Positions 1 through 4,377 of a stretch of DNA of 5,739 bases are shown here, piece by piece. Under the pieces are notes generated by a model. It saw nothing but the letters and a program-made list of their open reading frames with translations. It had not been told where the DNA came from and ran no database searches. A program made the translations under genes and the position numbers. Source of the DNA: JAQGMJ01 sp036271855. GTDB taxonomy: Bacteria; Pseudomonadota; Gammaproteobacteria; Burkholderiales; JAEUOS01. Position 1 is the stretch's first letter, and each line of letters opens with the position of its first letter. Location of the stretch: NCBI GenBank assembly GCA_036271855.1, contig DATAZV010000022.1, positions 1 to 5,739 on the forward strand, written 5' to 3'.

Positions 1-99
1 CGAGAGGGTGGGCTGGGTGATGTGGCTGGCGAGGGCGGCGCGGTGGAAATGGCCTTCGCGCGCCAGGGCGGCGAGGTAGCTCAGGTGGCGCAGGTTCAT
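1..99 (-). CDS. LysR-family transcriptional regulator, N-terminal fragment (runs off left edge)
   Basis: The first 33 codons of a gene that continues past the left edge of the window. The translation begins MNLRHLSYLAALAREGHF and ends HITQPTLS. This is the opening helix and the helix-turn-helix entry of LysR-type regulators, which typically start MNLRHL/MDLRQL followed by F..hRAA..L.isQpalS. The family binds DNA as tetramers and responds to a small-molecule co-inducer through a C-terminal periplasmic-binding-like domain, which lies outside the window, so the target and ligand cannot be guessed. The start is set by the conserved N-terminus. The sequence just before it is C-rich, with no good Shine-Dalgarno motif. 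The gene lies 75 bp downstream of trmO on the same strand and could be read through from it. The family call is confident; the specific function is unknown. Confidence 0.85.
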   Translation of the reverse strand, partial: MNLRHLSYLAALAREGHFHRAALASHITQPTLS

Positions 100-111
100 C
101 GGCGGGGGAAA

Positions 112-128
112 CGGCCTGCGCGAGGCCG
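112..128. other. Short GC-rich hairpin between trmO and the LysR gene
   Basis: A perfect 6-bp inverted repeat, CGGCCT and AGGCCG, encloses a 5-nt loop. On the minus strand it follows the trmO stop codon by about 45 nt and is followed by TTTCCCC. It could be a weak terminator for trmO or a leader structure of the LysR gene. The T run is too short to call an intrinsic terminator. Confidence 0.25.
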
Positions 129-174
129 GCGCGGCGGCGGAAGAACGGAGAAGGGCATGAGCGGTGTGGTGGGT

Positions 175-705
175 TCAGGGGTCGCGCGGCTTGTCGGGCA
201 GGGTGTCGTGTGCTTGCGCGTCCGCGCTGAAGCGGCCGTCGGCAACGGTGCTTGCGGCGTTTTTCGCGTTGTCGGCAAGCCATCCTATTTGATCGGCGGG
301 GTGGACGTCAAATGCCGGCACGTAGGGCTTGATGTCGATCAAGGGGGCGCCCTCGAGCACGTCCACGCCCTCGATGCGCAGCAGATTGCCCTGCACTTCC
401 AGCAGGCGCACCACCGACAGGCCGATGGGGTTGGGCCGGGCCGGCGCGCGGGTGGCGAAAACGCCGTGCGGGCGCGGGTCGAGAAACGGCACCACCGTCA
501 GGCGCGCCGCGCCGGCGCGGTGAAAGTGGTAAAGCAGAATGATGTGGGAAAAGCCGGCGAGGTCGGCCAGGCCCTCGGTGTAGGCGGGGTCCAGCTCCAC
601 CCGGCCCTGCACACCGGCGGCGGCGGAGGCCTGCACCGGCATGCCTTCGGGCTGGTCGAAGGGCGAGCGGATCAGGCCGATCGGCTTGAAGCGGATTTCG
701 GACAT
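175..705 (-). CDS. trmO: tRNA (N6-threonylcarbamoyladenosine(37)-N6)-methyltransferase TrmO
   Basis: A 176-aa cytosolic enzyme of the TrmO (TsaA/YaeB) family. The family uses S-adenosylmethionine to methylate N6 of t6A at position 37 of ANN-decoding tRNAs, giving m6t6A and tuning codon-anticodon pairing. Recognisable motifs in order: PIGLIRSPF (residues 9-16), DLAGFSHIILLYHFHRA (48-64), the signature FATRAPARPNPIGLS (83-97), and GVDVLEGAPLIDIKPYVP (113-130). It is shorter than E. coli TrmO (about 235 aa) and lacks that enzyme's C-terminal extension. The last 30 or so residues are low in conservation. The start MSEIRF was chosen because GGAGG (711-715) sits 5 nt upstream; a start 30 nt further upstream would lack such a site. 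The gene is divergent from the DUF2325 gene, with a 129-bp AT-rich region between them. The family is clear; activity on t6A is inferred from the family. Confidence 0.9.
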   Translation of the reverse strand: MSEIRFKPIGLIRSPFDQPEGMPVQASAAAGVQGRVELDPAYTEGLADLAGFSHIILLYHFHRAGAARLTVVPFLDPRPHGVFATRAPARPNPIGLSVVRLLEVQGNLLRIEGVDVLEGAPLIDIKPYVPAFDVHPADQIGWLADNAKNAASTVADGRFSADAQAHDTLPDKPRDP

Positions 706-710
706 GCTGG

Positions 711-715
711 CCTCC
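711..715 (-). promoter_or_regulatory. Ribosome binding site of trmO (fixes its start)
   Basis: GGAGG on the minus strand, 5 nt before the ATG whose first base is 705. It supports the MSEIRF start over the in-frame ATG at 735. Confidence 0.75.
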
Positions 716-758
716 AAAGAGCGCGGCACCCGCACCGGCCCCTCATTTCAACAGGTTT

Positions 759-782
759 CGATATATCTTCGTGGATACAACG
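759..782 (+). promoter_or_regulatory. ModE-like molybdate operator, box 1
   Basis: The halves are CGATATAT (759-766) and ATACAACG (775-782), separated by 8 nt. As I recall it, the E. coli ModE operator is CGnTATAT-N8-ATATAaCG, flanked by AT on both sides. The left half matches fully and the right half matches 7 of 8 positions. The following AT (783-784) also matches the consensus end ACGAT. ModE binds such sites with molybdate and represses molybdate transport genes or activates molybdoenzyme genes. The element lies 53 bp before the DUF2325 start codon, in the region shared with divergent trmO. The assignment rests on pattern match only, and no modE gene is in the window. Confidence 0.55.
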
Positions 783-785
783 ATG

Positions 786-809
786 CGATATATCTGATAG
801 GATATATCC
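786..809 (+). promoter_or_regulatory. ModE-like molybdate operator, box 2
   Basis: The halves are CGATATAT (786-793) and ATATATCC (802-809), again separated by exactly 8 nt. The right half matches 6 of 8 positions of ATATAaCG. The left half is identical to that of box 1, and the two boxes start 27 bp apart, between 2 and 3 helical turns. An alternative description is three copies of the self-complementary octamer GATATATC, at 760-767, 787-794 and 801-808, bound by some other dimeric regulator. The box ends 25 bp before the DUF2325 start codon, so it probably overlaps the promoter or the transcription start. Confidence 0.5.
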
Positions 810-834
810 ATTCCTTGTGCGACGGGAGCCGGAG

Positions 835-2118
835 ATGTGCCGAAGTGAACAAGCCGCAGCGCGGCCGCTGCTGGCGATGCAACCCAACAGCGGCGCCGCC
901 GGCGTGCCCGACTGGCTGGCGCGGGTCGCGCCGCGTGCCGCCACCCCCCTGCGCAAAATGCCGGCACCGGCGCGCAAAAAACTGTGGGAGCTGATGCCCA
1001 ACCTGCATTGCTCGGTGATCGGCACCTGCCTGACGGCGCCGGAGTTGCGCAAGGTACTGGGCCGTTTTGCCGAACTCGAACTGCAGCGCCTCTCCGACCT
1101 CGAAGTGCACGAGCAGGGCGTATCGGCCGCCGGCCGGCATGACGACGCCGGGCGCGCGCTGCAAAAGGCGCTGGACCGGCGCCACGAAGCGGTGCTGCGC
1201 CGTTTCGCCGGCGCCGCCAGCGCCGCCGAGCTGCGCCAGTTGTGGCACGAGGCGCGCCAGCACGGCGACCTGCCGGGCGCCTACTGGGCCACGCTCACCC
1301 ACGCGCGCATCACCGATGAACTGGTGCACGAGGCCTTCGGCGAAGTGCACATGCTTTCGCACCTGGTGGGCGCGGCCAATCGCAGCGCGCTGACCCGCAT
1401 CGCCGAGCTGGAAGAACGCGAGGCCGGCCTGCAATTGCGCATCGAAAAGCAGCAGGCGCGCTTCGGGCAACTGGTTGAGGAGCGCGACGCGCTGGCGCGC
1501 CGCCTGGATGTAGTGTCGCTGGAGCGCGCGGCAGCGCGGCCGGCGGCCGAGACGGTTGCCACGGAACCCGTCGGCCTGCTGCAGGAACGCCTGGCCGCCG
1601 AAATCGGCCGCCGCGAGCGCGCCGAGCAAAAACGCGAACAGGCGCGCGCGGCGCTGGCCCAGGCCCGCACCGAGCTGGCCGCGGTGCGCGAGCGCGAAAG
1701 CGCGCTCGACGCCGAGGTGGGCGCCCTCGAGGCGCTGCTGCTGGCGCAAGGCGTGCCGGAGGCGCGCGAGCGCGGCGGCGTGCCGGCGGGCAGCGTGATT
1801 TTGTATGTCGGCGGCCGCCCCGCGCAGGTGGAGCAGATCCGCGCCCATCTGGCGACAGCCGATGCCGAGCTGATGCATCACGACGGCGGCCTGCAGGAGC
1901 GCGTCGGCATGCTCGCCGGCATGATCAGCCGCGCCGACCTGGTGGTGTTCCCGGTGGACTGCATCAGCCATGGCGCGATGCATGCGGTCAAGCGCCTGTG
2001 CGGCCAGGCCGGCAAGCCCTACCTGCCGCTGCGCAGCGCCGGGCTGGCCAGCTTTGCCGGCGGTGTGGCGCGGATGTCAGCGTCACCCGACACGCACCTG
2101 GCGCTGACGGCAGCCTAG
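835..2118 (+). CDS. DUF2325 domain-containing coiled-coil protein
   Basis: A 427-aa soluble protein of unknown function with no signal peptide or membrane segment. It has three parts. An N-terminal helical region (about 45-185) contains HCSVIGTC (58-64, with Cys59 and Cys64), GAYWATLTH (148-156) and GEVHMLSHLVGAANR (169-183). A long Glu/Arg/Ala-rich coiled coil spans about 184-310. The C-terminal DUF2325 domain (about 319-412) begins VILYVGGRP, then has HHDGG (348-352), SRADLVVFPVDCISHGA (365-381), an ending KPYLPLRSAGLASF, and conserved Gly/His/Asp/Cys residues. DUF2325 has no established biochemical role. The ATG at 835 was chosen because GGGAG (824-828) lies 6 nt upstream; the open frame continues leftward only across trmO and the intergenic region. 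The stop lies 25 bp before the next gene, suggesting one operon. Two ModE-like boxes lie directly upstream, so regulation by molybdate is inferred. The family call is confident; the role is unknown. Confidence 0.88.
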   Translation: MCRSEQAAARPLLAMQPNSGAAGVPDWLARVAPRAATPLRKMPAPARKKLWELMPNLHCSVIGTCLTAPELRKVLGRFAELELQRLSDLEVHEQGVSAAGRHDDAGRALQKALDRRHEAVLRRFAGAASAAELRQLWHEARQHGDLPGAYWATLTHARITDELVHEAFGEVHMLSHLVGAANRSALTRIAELEEREAGLQLRIEKQQARFGQLVEERDALARRLDVVSLERAAARPAAETVATEPVGLLQERLAAEIGRRERAEQKREQARAALAQARTELAAVRERESALDAEVGALEALLLAQGVPEARERGGVPAGSVILYVGGRPAQVEQIRAHLATADAELMHHDGGLQERVGMLAGMISRADLVVFPVDCISHGAMHAVKRLCGQAGKPYLPLRSAGLASFAGGVARMSASPDTHLALTAA

Positions 2119-2131
2119 GCCGCGACCCCCC

Positions 2132-2137
2132 AAGGAG
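2132..2137 (+). promoter_or_regulatory. Ribosome binding site of the molybdopterin-fold gene
   Basis: AAGGAG, 6 nt before the ATG at 2144. It selects this start over the second in-frame ATG six codons downstream and shows independent translation within the presumed operon. Confidence 0.75.
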
Positions 2138-2143
2138 CAACTG

Positions 2144-2656
2144 ATGCCTGGAATCCGCATGCCGGTATGGCGGCACCCCGGCCCCTGGCTGTTCGCCTTG
2201 TTGCTGTGCCTGGCGGGCGCGTCCTGGGGCCAGGCGCCGGGCGAGCTCGCTGTTTCCGGCGAAGGCTTCGCCGCGCGCACCATCACCGCCGCCGAACTGG
2301 CTGCCCTGCCGCGGGTGACGGTGCAAACCAAGACCAGCAACGGCGTCGTCAATTACGAAGGCGTGGCGCTGTTCGAATTGCTGAAGTTCGCCAAGGCGCC
2401 GCTGCAAGGCGAGATCCGCGGCGACAAGCTGCGCTTGATCGTTGTGGCCAAGGCCGCCGATGGCTACCGCGTGGTGTTCGCGCTGGCCGAGCTCGACCCG
2501 TCGATCGCGCCTGGCACGGTGATCGTCGCCGACCGCCGCGACGGCCAGCCGCTGCCGGCGGCCGAAGGGCCGCTGCGCATTGTCGCGCCCGGCGACAAGC
2601 GGCCGGCGCGCTCGGCGCGCCAGGTGCAGTCGATCACGCTCAAGCGGGTCGAGTAA
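2144..2656 (+). CDS. Secreted molybdopterin-binding-like (sulfite oxidase fold) domain protein
   Basis: A 170-aa protein with a signal peptide: basic start, hydrophobic stretch WLFALLLCLAGAS at 15-27, probable cleavage near residue 29. The mature part is a single small domain resembling the oxidoreductase molybdopterin-binding (sulfite oxidase/YedY-type) fold. The features are LAALPRVTVQTKT (52-64), NYEGVALFELLKFA (70-83), DGYRVVFALAELDP (106-119), a VIVADRRDGQPLP segment (126-138), and EGPLRIVAPGDKRPARSARQV (141-161). In full enzymes of this fold a cysteine ligates molybdenum. Here the only cysteine (residue 22) is in the signal peptide, so the mature protein has none. It may hold a cofactor non-covalently, act as a carrier or partner, or have lost cofactor binding. 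It does not look like a lipoprotein, because the residue before the cysteine is Leu. It follows the DUF2325 gene by 25 bp and probably shares its molybdate-type control. The fold call is fairly sure; the function is not. Confidence 0.8.
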   Translation: MPGIRMPVWRHPGPWLFALLLCLAGASWGQAPGELAVSGEGFAARTITAAELAALPRVTVQTKTSNGVVNYEGVALFELLKFAKAPLQGEIRGDKLRLIVVAKAADGYRVVFALAELDPSIAPGTVIVADRRDGQPLPAAEGPLRIVAPGDKRPARSARQVQSITLKRVE

Positions 2657-2667
2657 GTCGCCGACCG

Positions 2668-2683
2668 CCGGGTCAGACCCCGG
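2668..2683. terminator. GC-rich dyad between convergent genes, possible weak terminator or repeat remnant
   Basis: CCGGG and CCCGG enclose a 6-nt loop. The same segment also contains the dyad GGGTC-A-GACCC (2670-2680). It fills most of the 34-bp gap between the convergent molybdopterin-fold gene and crcB, where a bidirectional terminator would be expected. There is no T tract on either side, so an intrinsic terminator is uncertain. The GGGTCAGACCCC core resembles short extragenic palindromes I have seen in high-GC proteobacteria. Confidence 0.3.
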
Positions 2684-2690
2684 GGGCGCC

Positions 2691-3074
2691 TCACGCCATT
2701 CCCTGCACCACCTTCATGCCGCAATAAGTCGCCAGCAGCGCGCCGGCGAGGTTGGCGGCGATGGTGGCCAGCGCAAAGGCCAGCCGCCCCTGCATCATGA
2801 AGCCCACTACCTCGGCGGAAAACGCCGAGAAGGTGGTGAAGCCGCCGCAAAAGCCGCTGGTGACGAGCAGGCGCATGGCCACCGGCGTGTCGGGCCGGAC
2901 GACGAAGTACGCCAGCGCCATGCCGATGATGAAGCCGCCGACGATGTTTACGGTCAGGGTGCCCAGGGGCACGGCGGCGAGCAGCGGGTTGAGGACGACG
3001 CTGACCCACCAGCGCAGCACCGAGCCCACCAGGCCGCCGGCGGCGACGACGAGAAAGTTATTGAAAGTCAGCAT
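2691..3074 (-). CDS. crcB: Fluoride ion channel/exporter FluC (CrcB)
   Basis: A 127-aa inner-membrane protein with four hydrophobic segments (about 5-27, 36-58, 68-92, 98-124). It belongs to the CrcB/FluC family, dual-topology homodimers that let toxic cytoplasmic fluoride leave the cell. Family signatures are GGLVGSVLRW (13-22), GTLTVNIVGGF (38-48, with the pore Asn43) and GFCGGFTTFSAFS (74-86). The last carries the phenylalanines that line the fluoride path and the Gly-Thr turn near the central sodium. Length is normal for the family. The start is supported by AAGGGAG (3079-3085), 4 nt before the ATG. The leader contains a fluoride riboswitch with its own promoter, which independently supports the function. 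The gene is convergent with the molybdopterin-fold gene. Confidence 0.96.
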   Translation of the reverse strand: MLTFNNFLVVAAGGLVGSVLRWWVSVVLNPLLAAVPLGTLTVNIVGGFIIGMALAYFVVRPDTPVAMRLLVTSGFCGGFTTFSAFSAEVVGFMMQGRLAFALATIAANLAGALLATYCGMKVVQGMA

Positions 3075-3092
3075 GCGGCTCCCTTGCTTGCG

Positions 3093-3110
3093 CTGACGCG
3101 CGGGTGTCAG
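3093..3110. other. Small hairpin in the crcB leader near the ribosome binding site
   Basis: CTGAC (3093-3097) and GTCAG (3106-3110) form a 5-bp stem with an 8-nt GC-rich loop. It ends 8 nt before the crcB Shine-Dalgarno sequence on the minus strand. It might take part in translational gating, but it is short and could be chance. Confidence 0.25.
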
Positions 3111-3132
3111 GCATTAAAACGTGGCCTGGCCG

Positions 3133-3164
3133 GGGAAGCTTGAGGCACACGCCTGCAGCTTCCC
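3133..3164 (-). other. Strong hairpin between fluoride aptamer and crcB (possible expression platform)
   Basis: On the minus strand an 8-bp stem, GGGAAGCT with AGCTTCCC, is interrupted by a 2x2 internal loop and then continues as AGGC/GCCT with a 4-nt loop GTGT. A bulged C would let the base extend by two further pairs. It begins 12 nt after the aptamer. A TTTT run occurs only about 13 nt after the stem (3116-3119), so this is not a textbook intrinsic terminator. It could be a pause or terminator structure, or could relay aptamer state to the crcB ribosome binding site. Confidence 0.5.
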
Positions 3165-3176
3165 GGTCAGGAATCT

Positions 3177-3238
3177 GTAGGCATCATCAGCCACGCCGTT
3201 GCCGGCGCGGCGGTTCGGTTGGAGGAATGCTTTTCTCC
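3177..3238 (-). promoter_or_regulatory. Fluoride riboswitch (crcB motif)
   Basis: The minus-strand RNA fits the fluoride aptamer. P1 is GGAG (3238-3235) with CTCC (3224-3221), enclosing AAAAGCATTC. A stem of 8 pairs, GCCGCGCC (3211-3204) with GGCGTGGC (3197-3190), is closed by loop GGCAAC. It is followed by the conserved GGCTGATGATGCCTAC, ending at 3177. GCAT (3230-3227) in the P1 loop can pair with ATGC (3184-3181), the expected pseudoknot. Known members bind fluoride with three Mg ions and switch on fluoride-export genes. It lies 102 nt upstream of crcB on the same strand, the classical position. Confidence 0.93.
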
Positions 3239-3248
3239 AGTGCGCAGA

Positions 3249-3278
3249 AGATTAGCAGAGGGTGATGCGGGCGCGCAA
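3249..3278 (-). promoter_or_regulatory. Putative sigma-70 promoter of the crcB transcript
   Basis: On the minus strand, TTGCGC (3278-3273) as -35 and TAATCT (3254-3249) as -10 are separated by 18 nt. Transcription would begin about 7 nt after the -10, near 3242, only a few bases before the first paired base of the fluoride aptamer at 3238. The -10 is a good match, the -35 moderate. Confidence 0.55.
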
Positions 3279-3344
3279 GCGGGCGCCGCTAACATTTACT
3301 TACACAATCACCCGGTGCCGAAGCAATTCCTTTACACCCGCGTG

Positions 3345-3357
3345 GGCCGAATCGGCC
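3345..3357. repeat. Perfect 13-bp dyad upstream of the hypothetical gene
   Basis: GGCCGA-A-TCGGCC, 62 bp before the ATG of the unrecognised gene. It could be a regulator half-site pair or a small hairpin. The surrounding 3280-3340 stretch is the only other AT-richer patch here and probably contains the plus-strand promoter, although I cannot place convincing -35/-10 hexamers. Confidence 0.35.
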
Positions 3358-3418
3358 TAAGGTCCCGGGTGTTGCGGATGTTGCGCTTGGGCGCATGGCG
3401 GGCGGCGGGCGGCGGGTG

Positions 3419-3769
3419 ATGATCCTGGATTCGATTGAGCTGATCGGGCTGGCAAACTCGGTGGAGGACGTATTGGCGGTGCTGCGCGCCTATGGCGACA
3501 CCCTGGGCGACGCCGCGCTGCCGCAGTGGTGGCGGCAGTTGCCGCTGGCCGACGCCGAGCAGGCGCTGTGGCGCTTGTTCGCGCTGGAGGCGATCGTCCA
3601 TGCAGCCTCCAAGCAGCTCGACGAACGCCGGCGCAGCACCGCCAAGCGCGCGCTGCAGGTGTTTGCCGCCGGGGTATGGAAAATCAAATTGCTGGCGCGG
3701 GCTGGCACGCCGCGGGCGGGTGGGGCGCAAGGTTTGGCCCCTGAAGCGGGACCCGCTTCTTCAACCTGA
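3419..3769 (+). CDS. Hypothetical protein, small and helical
   Basis: I do not recognise this 116-aa protein. It starts MILDSIELIGLANSVEDVLA and appears all-helical up to about residue 93. It is rich in Leu, Ala and Trp, with QWWRQLPLADAEQALWRLF (37-54) and a basic stretch DERRRSTAKRA (68-78). There is no signal peptide, membrane span or cysteine. The last 23 residues are Gly/Ala/Pro-rich and look disordered. The start at 3419 is a judgement: the upstream GGCGGG is a poor ribosome binding site, and an in-frame ATG exists at 3395. A real gene is supported by its consistent GC-rich third positions, its amphipathic pattern and a 28-bp gap to the next gene on the same strand. It may be translated with the downstream secreted protein, but no functional link is evident. 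Confidence 0.6.
   Translation: MILDSIELIGLANSVEDVLAVLRAYGDTLGDAALPQWWRQLPLADAEQALWRLFALEAIVHAASKQLDERRRSTAKRALQVFAAGVWKIKLLARAGTPRAGGAQGLAPEAGPASST
3743..3759. repeat. 17-bp perfect dyad at the 3' end of the hypothetical gene
   Basis: GAAGCGGG-A-CCCGCTTC. It can fold as a 7-bp stem with a 3-nt loop and is followed on the plus strand by TTCAACC. It overlaps the last codons of the hypothetical gene and precedes the ribosome binding site of the secreted-protein gene by about 25 nt. It could be an attenuating hairpin, an operator or a partial terminator. The T content after the stem is low. Confidence 0.4.
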
Positions 3770-3783
3770 TCAACAACGTCCGG

Positions 3784-3789
3784 AAAGGA
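3784..3789 (+). promoter_or_regulatory. Ribosome binding site that selects a GTG start
   Basis: AAAGGA, 8 nt before the GTG at 3798. The nearest in-frame ATG (3813) would be 23 nt away, too far, so translation probably starts at the GTG. Confidence 0.7.
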
Positions 3790-3797
3790 CTTGCACG

Positions 3798-4343
3798 GTG
3801 AAACCGTATCGAATGATTTGCCTGTGCGCCGCGCTTTGCCTGCTGGCCGGCGCAGTGCAGGCGCAGATGGGCGGGATGGGTGGCATGGGTGGGATGGGCC
3901 GCGCGGGACGCGGCATGGGCGGCGGTGGTGGCAGCACGCAAGGCGGCGCGGACTGCCGCCCGGCGCCGGAGACCAACTCGGCGGCGCAGGTCAATTTCCG
4001 CCTGTCGCAACTGCAGGACGCGCTGCACCTGCGCGCCGAGCAGATGGCGACCTGGCAGTCGTTCGCCGCCAAGGTACGCGCGCTGACCGAGGACGTCGCG
4101 CGCGAACAGGGCCGCAGCATGGACCTGCGCCCGGGTGCCGACAGCGGCCCGCTGCCGGGCTTAAAGCACGTCAGCCGCGCGGTGGAGGCGGCGCGCAGCC
4201 GGATGACGGCGCTGGAAGAAATCGAAGCCACCAGCACCGCGCTGTACAAGACCTTCACGCCGGAGCAAAAGACCCTGGCGGATGCGCGGGTGCCGGAAAT
4301 CGTCGCGCCGCGGCCGCTCGCGCCGGTGGGCAGCGTCAACTAG
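3798..4343 (+). CDS. Secreted Met/Gly-rich protein with LTxxQ (Spy/CpxP)-like helical body
   Basis: A 181-aa protein starting at GTG. A signal peptide (about 1-22, hydrophobic ICLCAALCLLAGA, likely cut VQA|Q) predicts export to the periplasm. The mature N-terminus is MGGMGGMGGMG followed by an Arg/Gly-rich run (24-45), a flexible Met-rich segment of a kind that can bind Cu(I) or other soft metals. The body (about 62-165) is helical with two LTxxQ-like spots: LHLRAEQMATW (76-86) and FTPEQKTLAD (153-162). This layout resembles Spy/CpxP periplasmic chaperones and metal sensors, but the motifs are degenerate (LRAEQ, FTPEQ), so the link is tentative. The mature protein has one cysteine (Cys53), which could form an intermolecular disulfide. 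It lies 28 bp after the hypothetical gene and is convergent with the c-di-GMP gene. The call as a secreted protein is strong; the family is moderate. Confidence 0.78.
   Translation: MKPYRMICLCAALCLLAGAVQAQMGGMGGMGGMGRAGRGMGGGGGSTQGGADCRPAPETNSAAQVNFRLSQLQDALHLRAEQMATWQSFAAKVRALTEDVAREQGRSMDLRPGADSGPLPGLKHVSRAVEAARSRMTALEEIEATSTALYKTFTPEQKTLADARVPEIVAPRPLAPVGSVN
3867..3899 (+). repeat. 9-bp tandem repeat encoding Met-Gly-Gly
   Basis: Three consecutive copies of ATGGGNGGN plus a partial fourth (ATGGGC). They encode the MGG repeats just after the signal cleavage site. The unit differs only at wobble positions, so copy number may vary between strains. Confidence 0.8.
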
Positions 4344-4348
4344 GGGGC

Positions 4349-4372
4349 CGGCCGCGGACAGGAGAGCGGCTG
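4349..4372. terminator. Possible bidirectional hairpin between convergent genes
   Basis: GCCGC (4351-4355) pairs with GCGGC (4366-4370) across a 10-nt loop, and one G-T and one C-G pair extend the base. It fills the 34-bp gap between the two converging stop codons. No T tract is present, so termination here is a guess from position. Confidence 0.25.
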
Positions 4373-4377
4373 CACCT

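Noticed and set aside
760..808. Three GATATATC octamers as a possible CRISPR-like or iteron repeat array
   Set aside because: Spacing is irregular (27 and 14 bp) and the unit is only 8 bp. Two ModE-type boxes with identical N8 spacing explain the pattern better.
22..834. A 271-codon leftward extension of the DUF2325 frame to an ATG at 22
   Set aside because: It runs antisense across trmO and the start of the LysR gene and reads as low-complexity Gly/Arg/His-rich sequence. The ATG at 835 has a proper ribosome binding site and begins the family-like sequence.
748..1983. Minus-strand 411-codon open frame
   Set aside because: Antisense shadow of the DUF2325 gene, rich in Arg/Ala/Gln/His without domain features. 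It is a by-product of GC-rich third positions.
2464..3009. Minus-strand 181-codon open frame
   Set aside because: Shifted-frame shadow of crcB that continues antisense into the molybdopterin-fold gene, Arg-rich with no transmembrane pattern.
3219..3419. Plus-strand 66-codon open frame with a GGAGG-like sequence nearby
   Set aside because: Its beginning is the antisense strand of the fluoride aptamer, which explains the GGAGGAATGC sequence. The translation shows no protein-like pattern.
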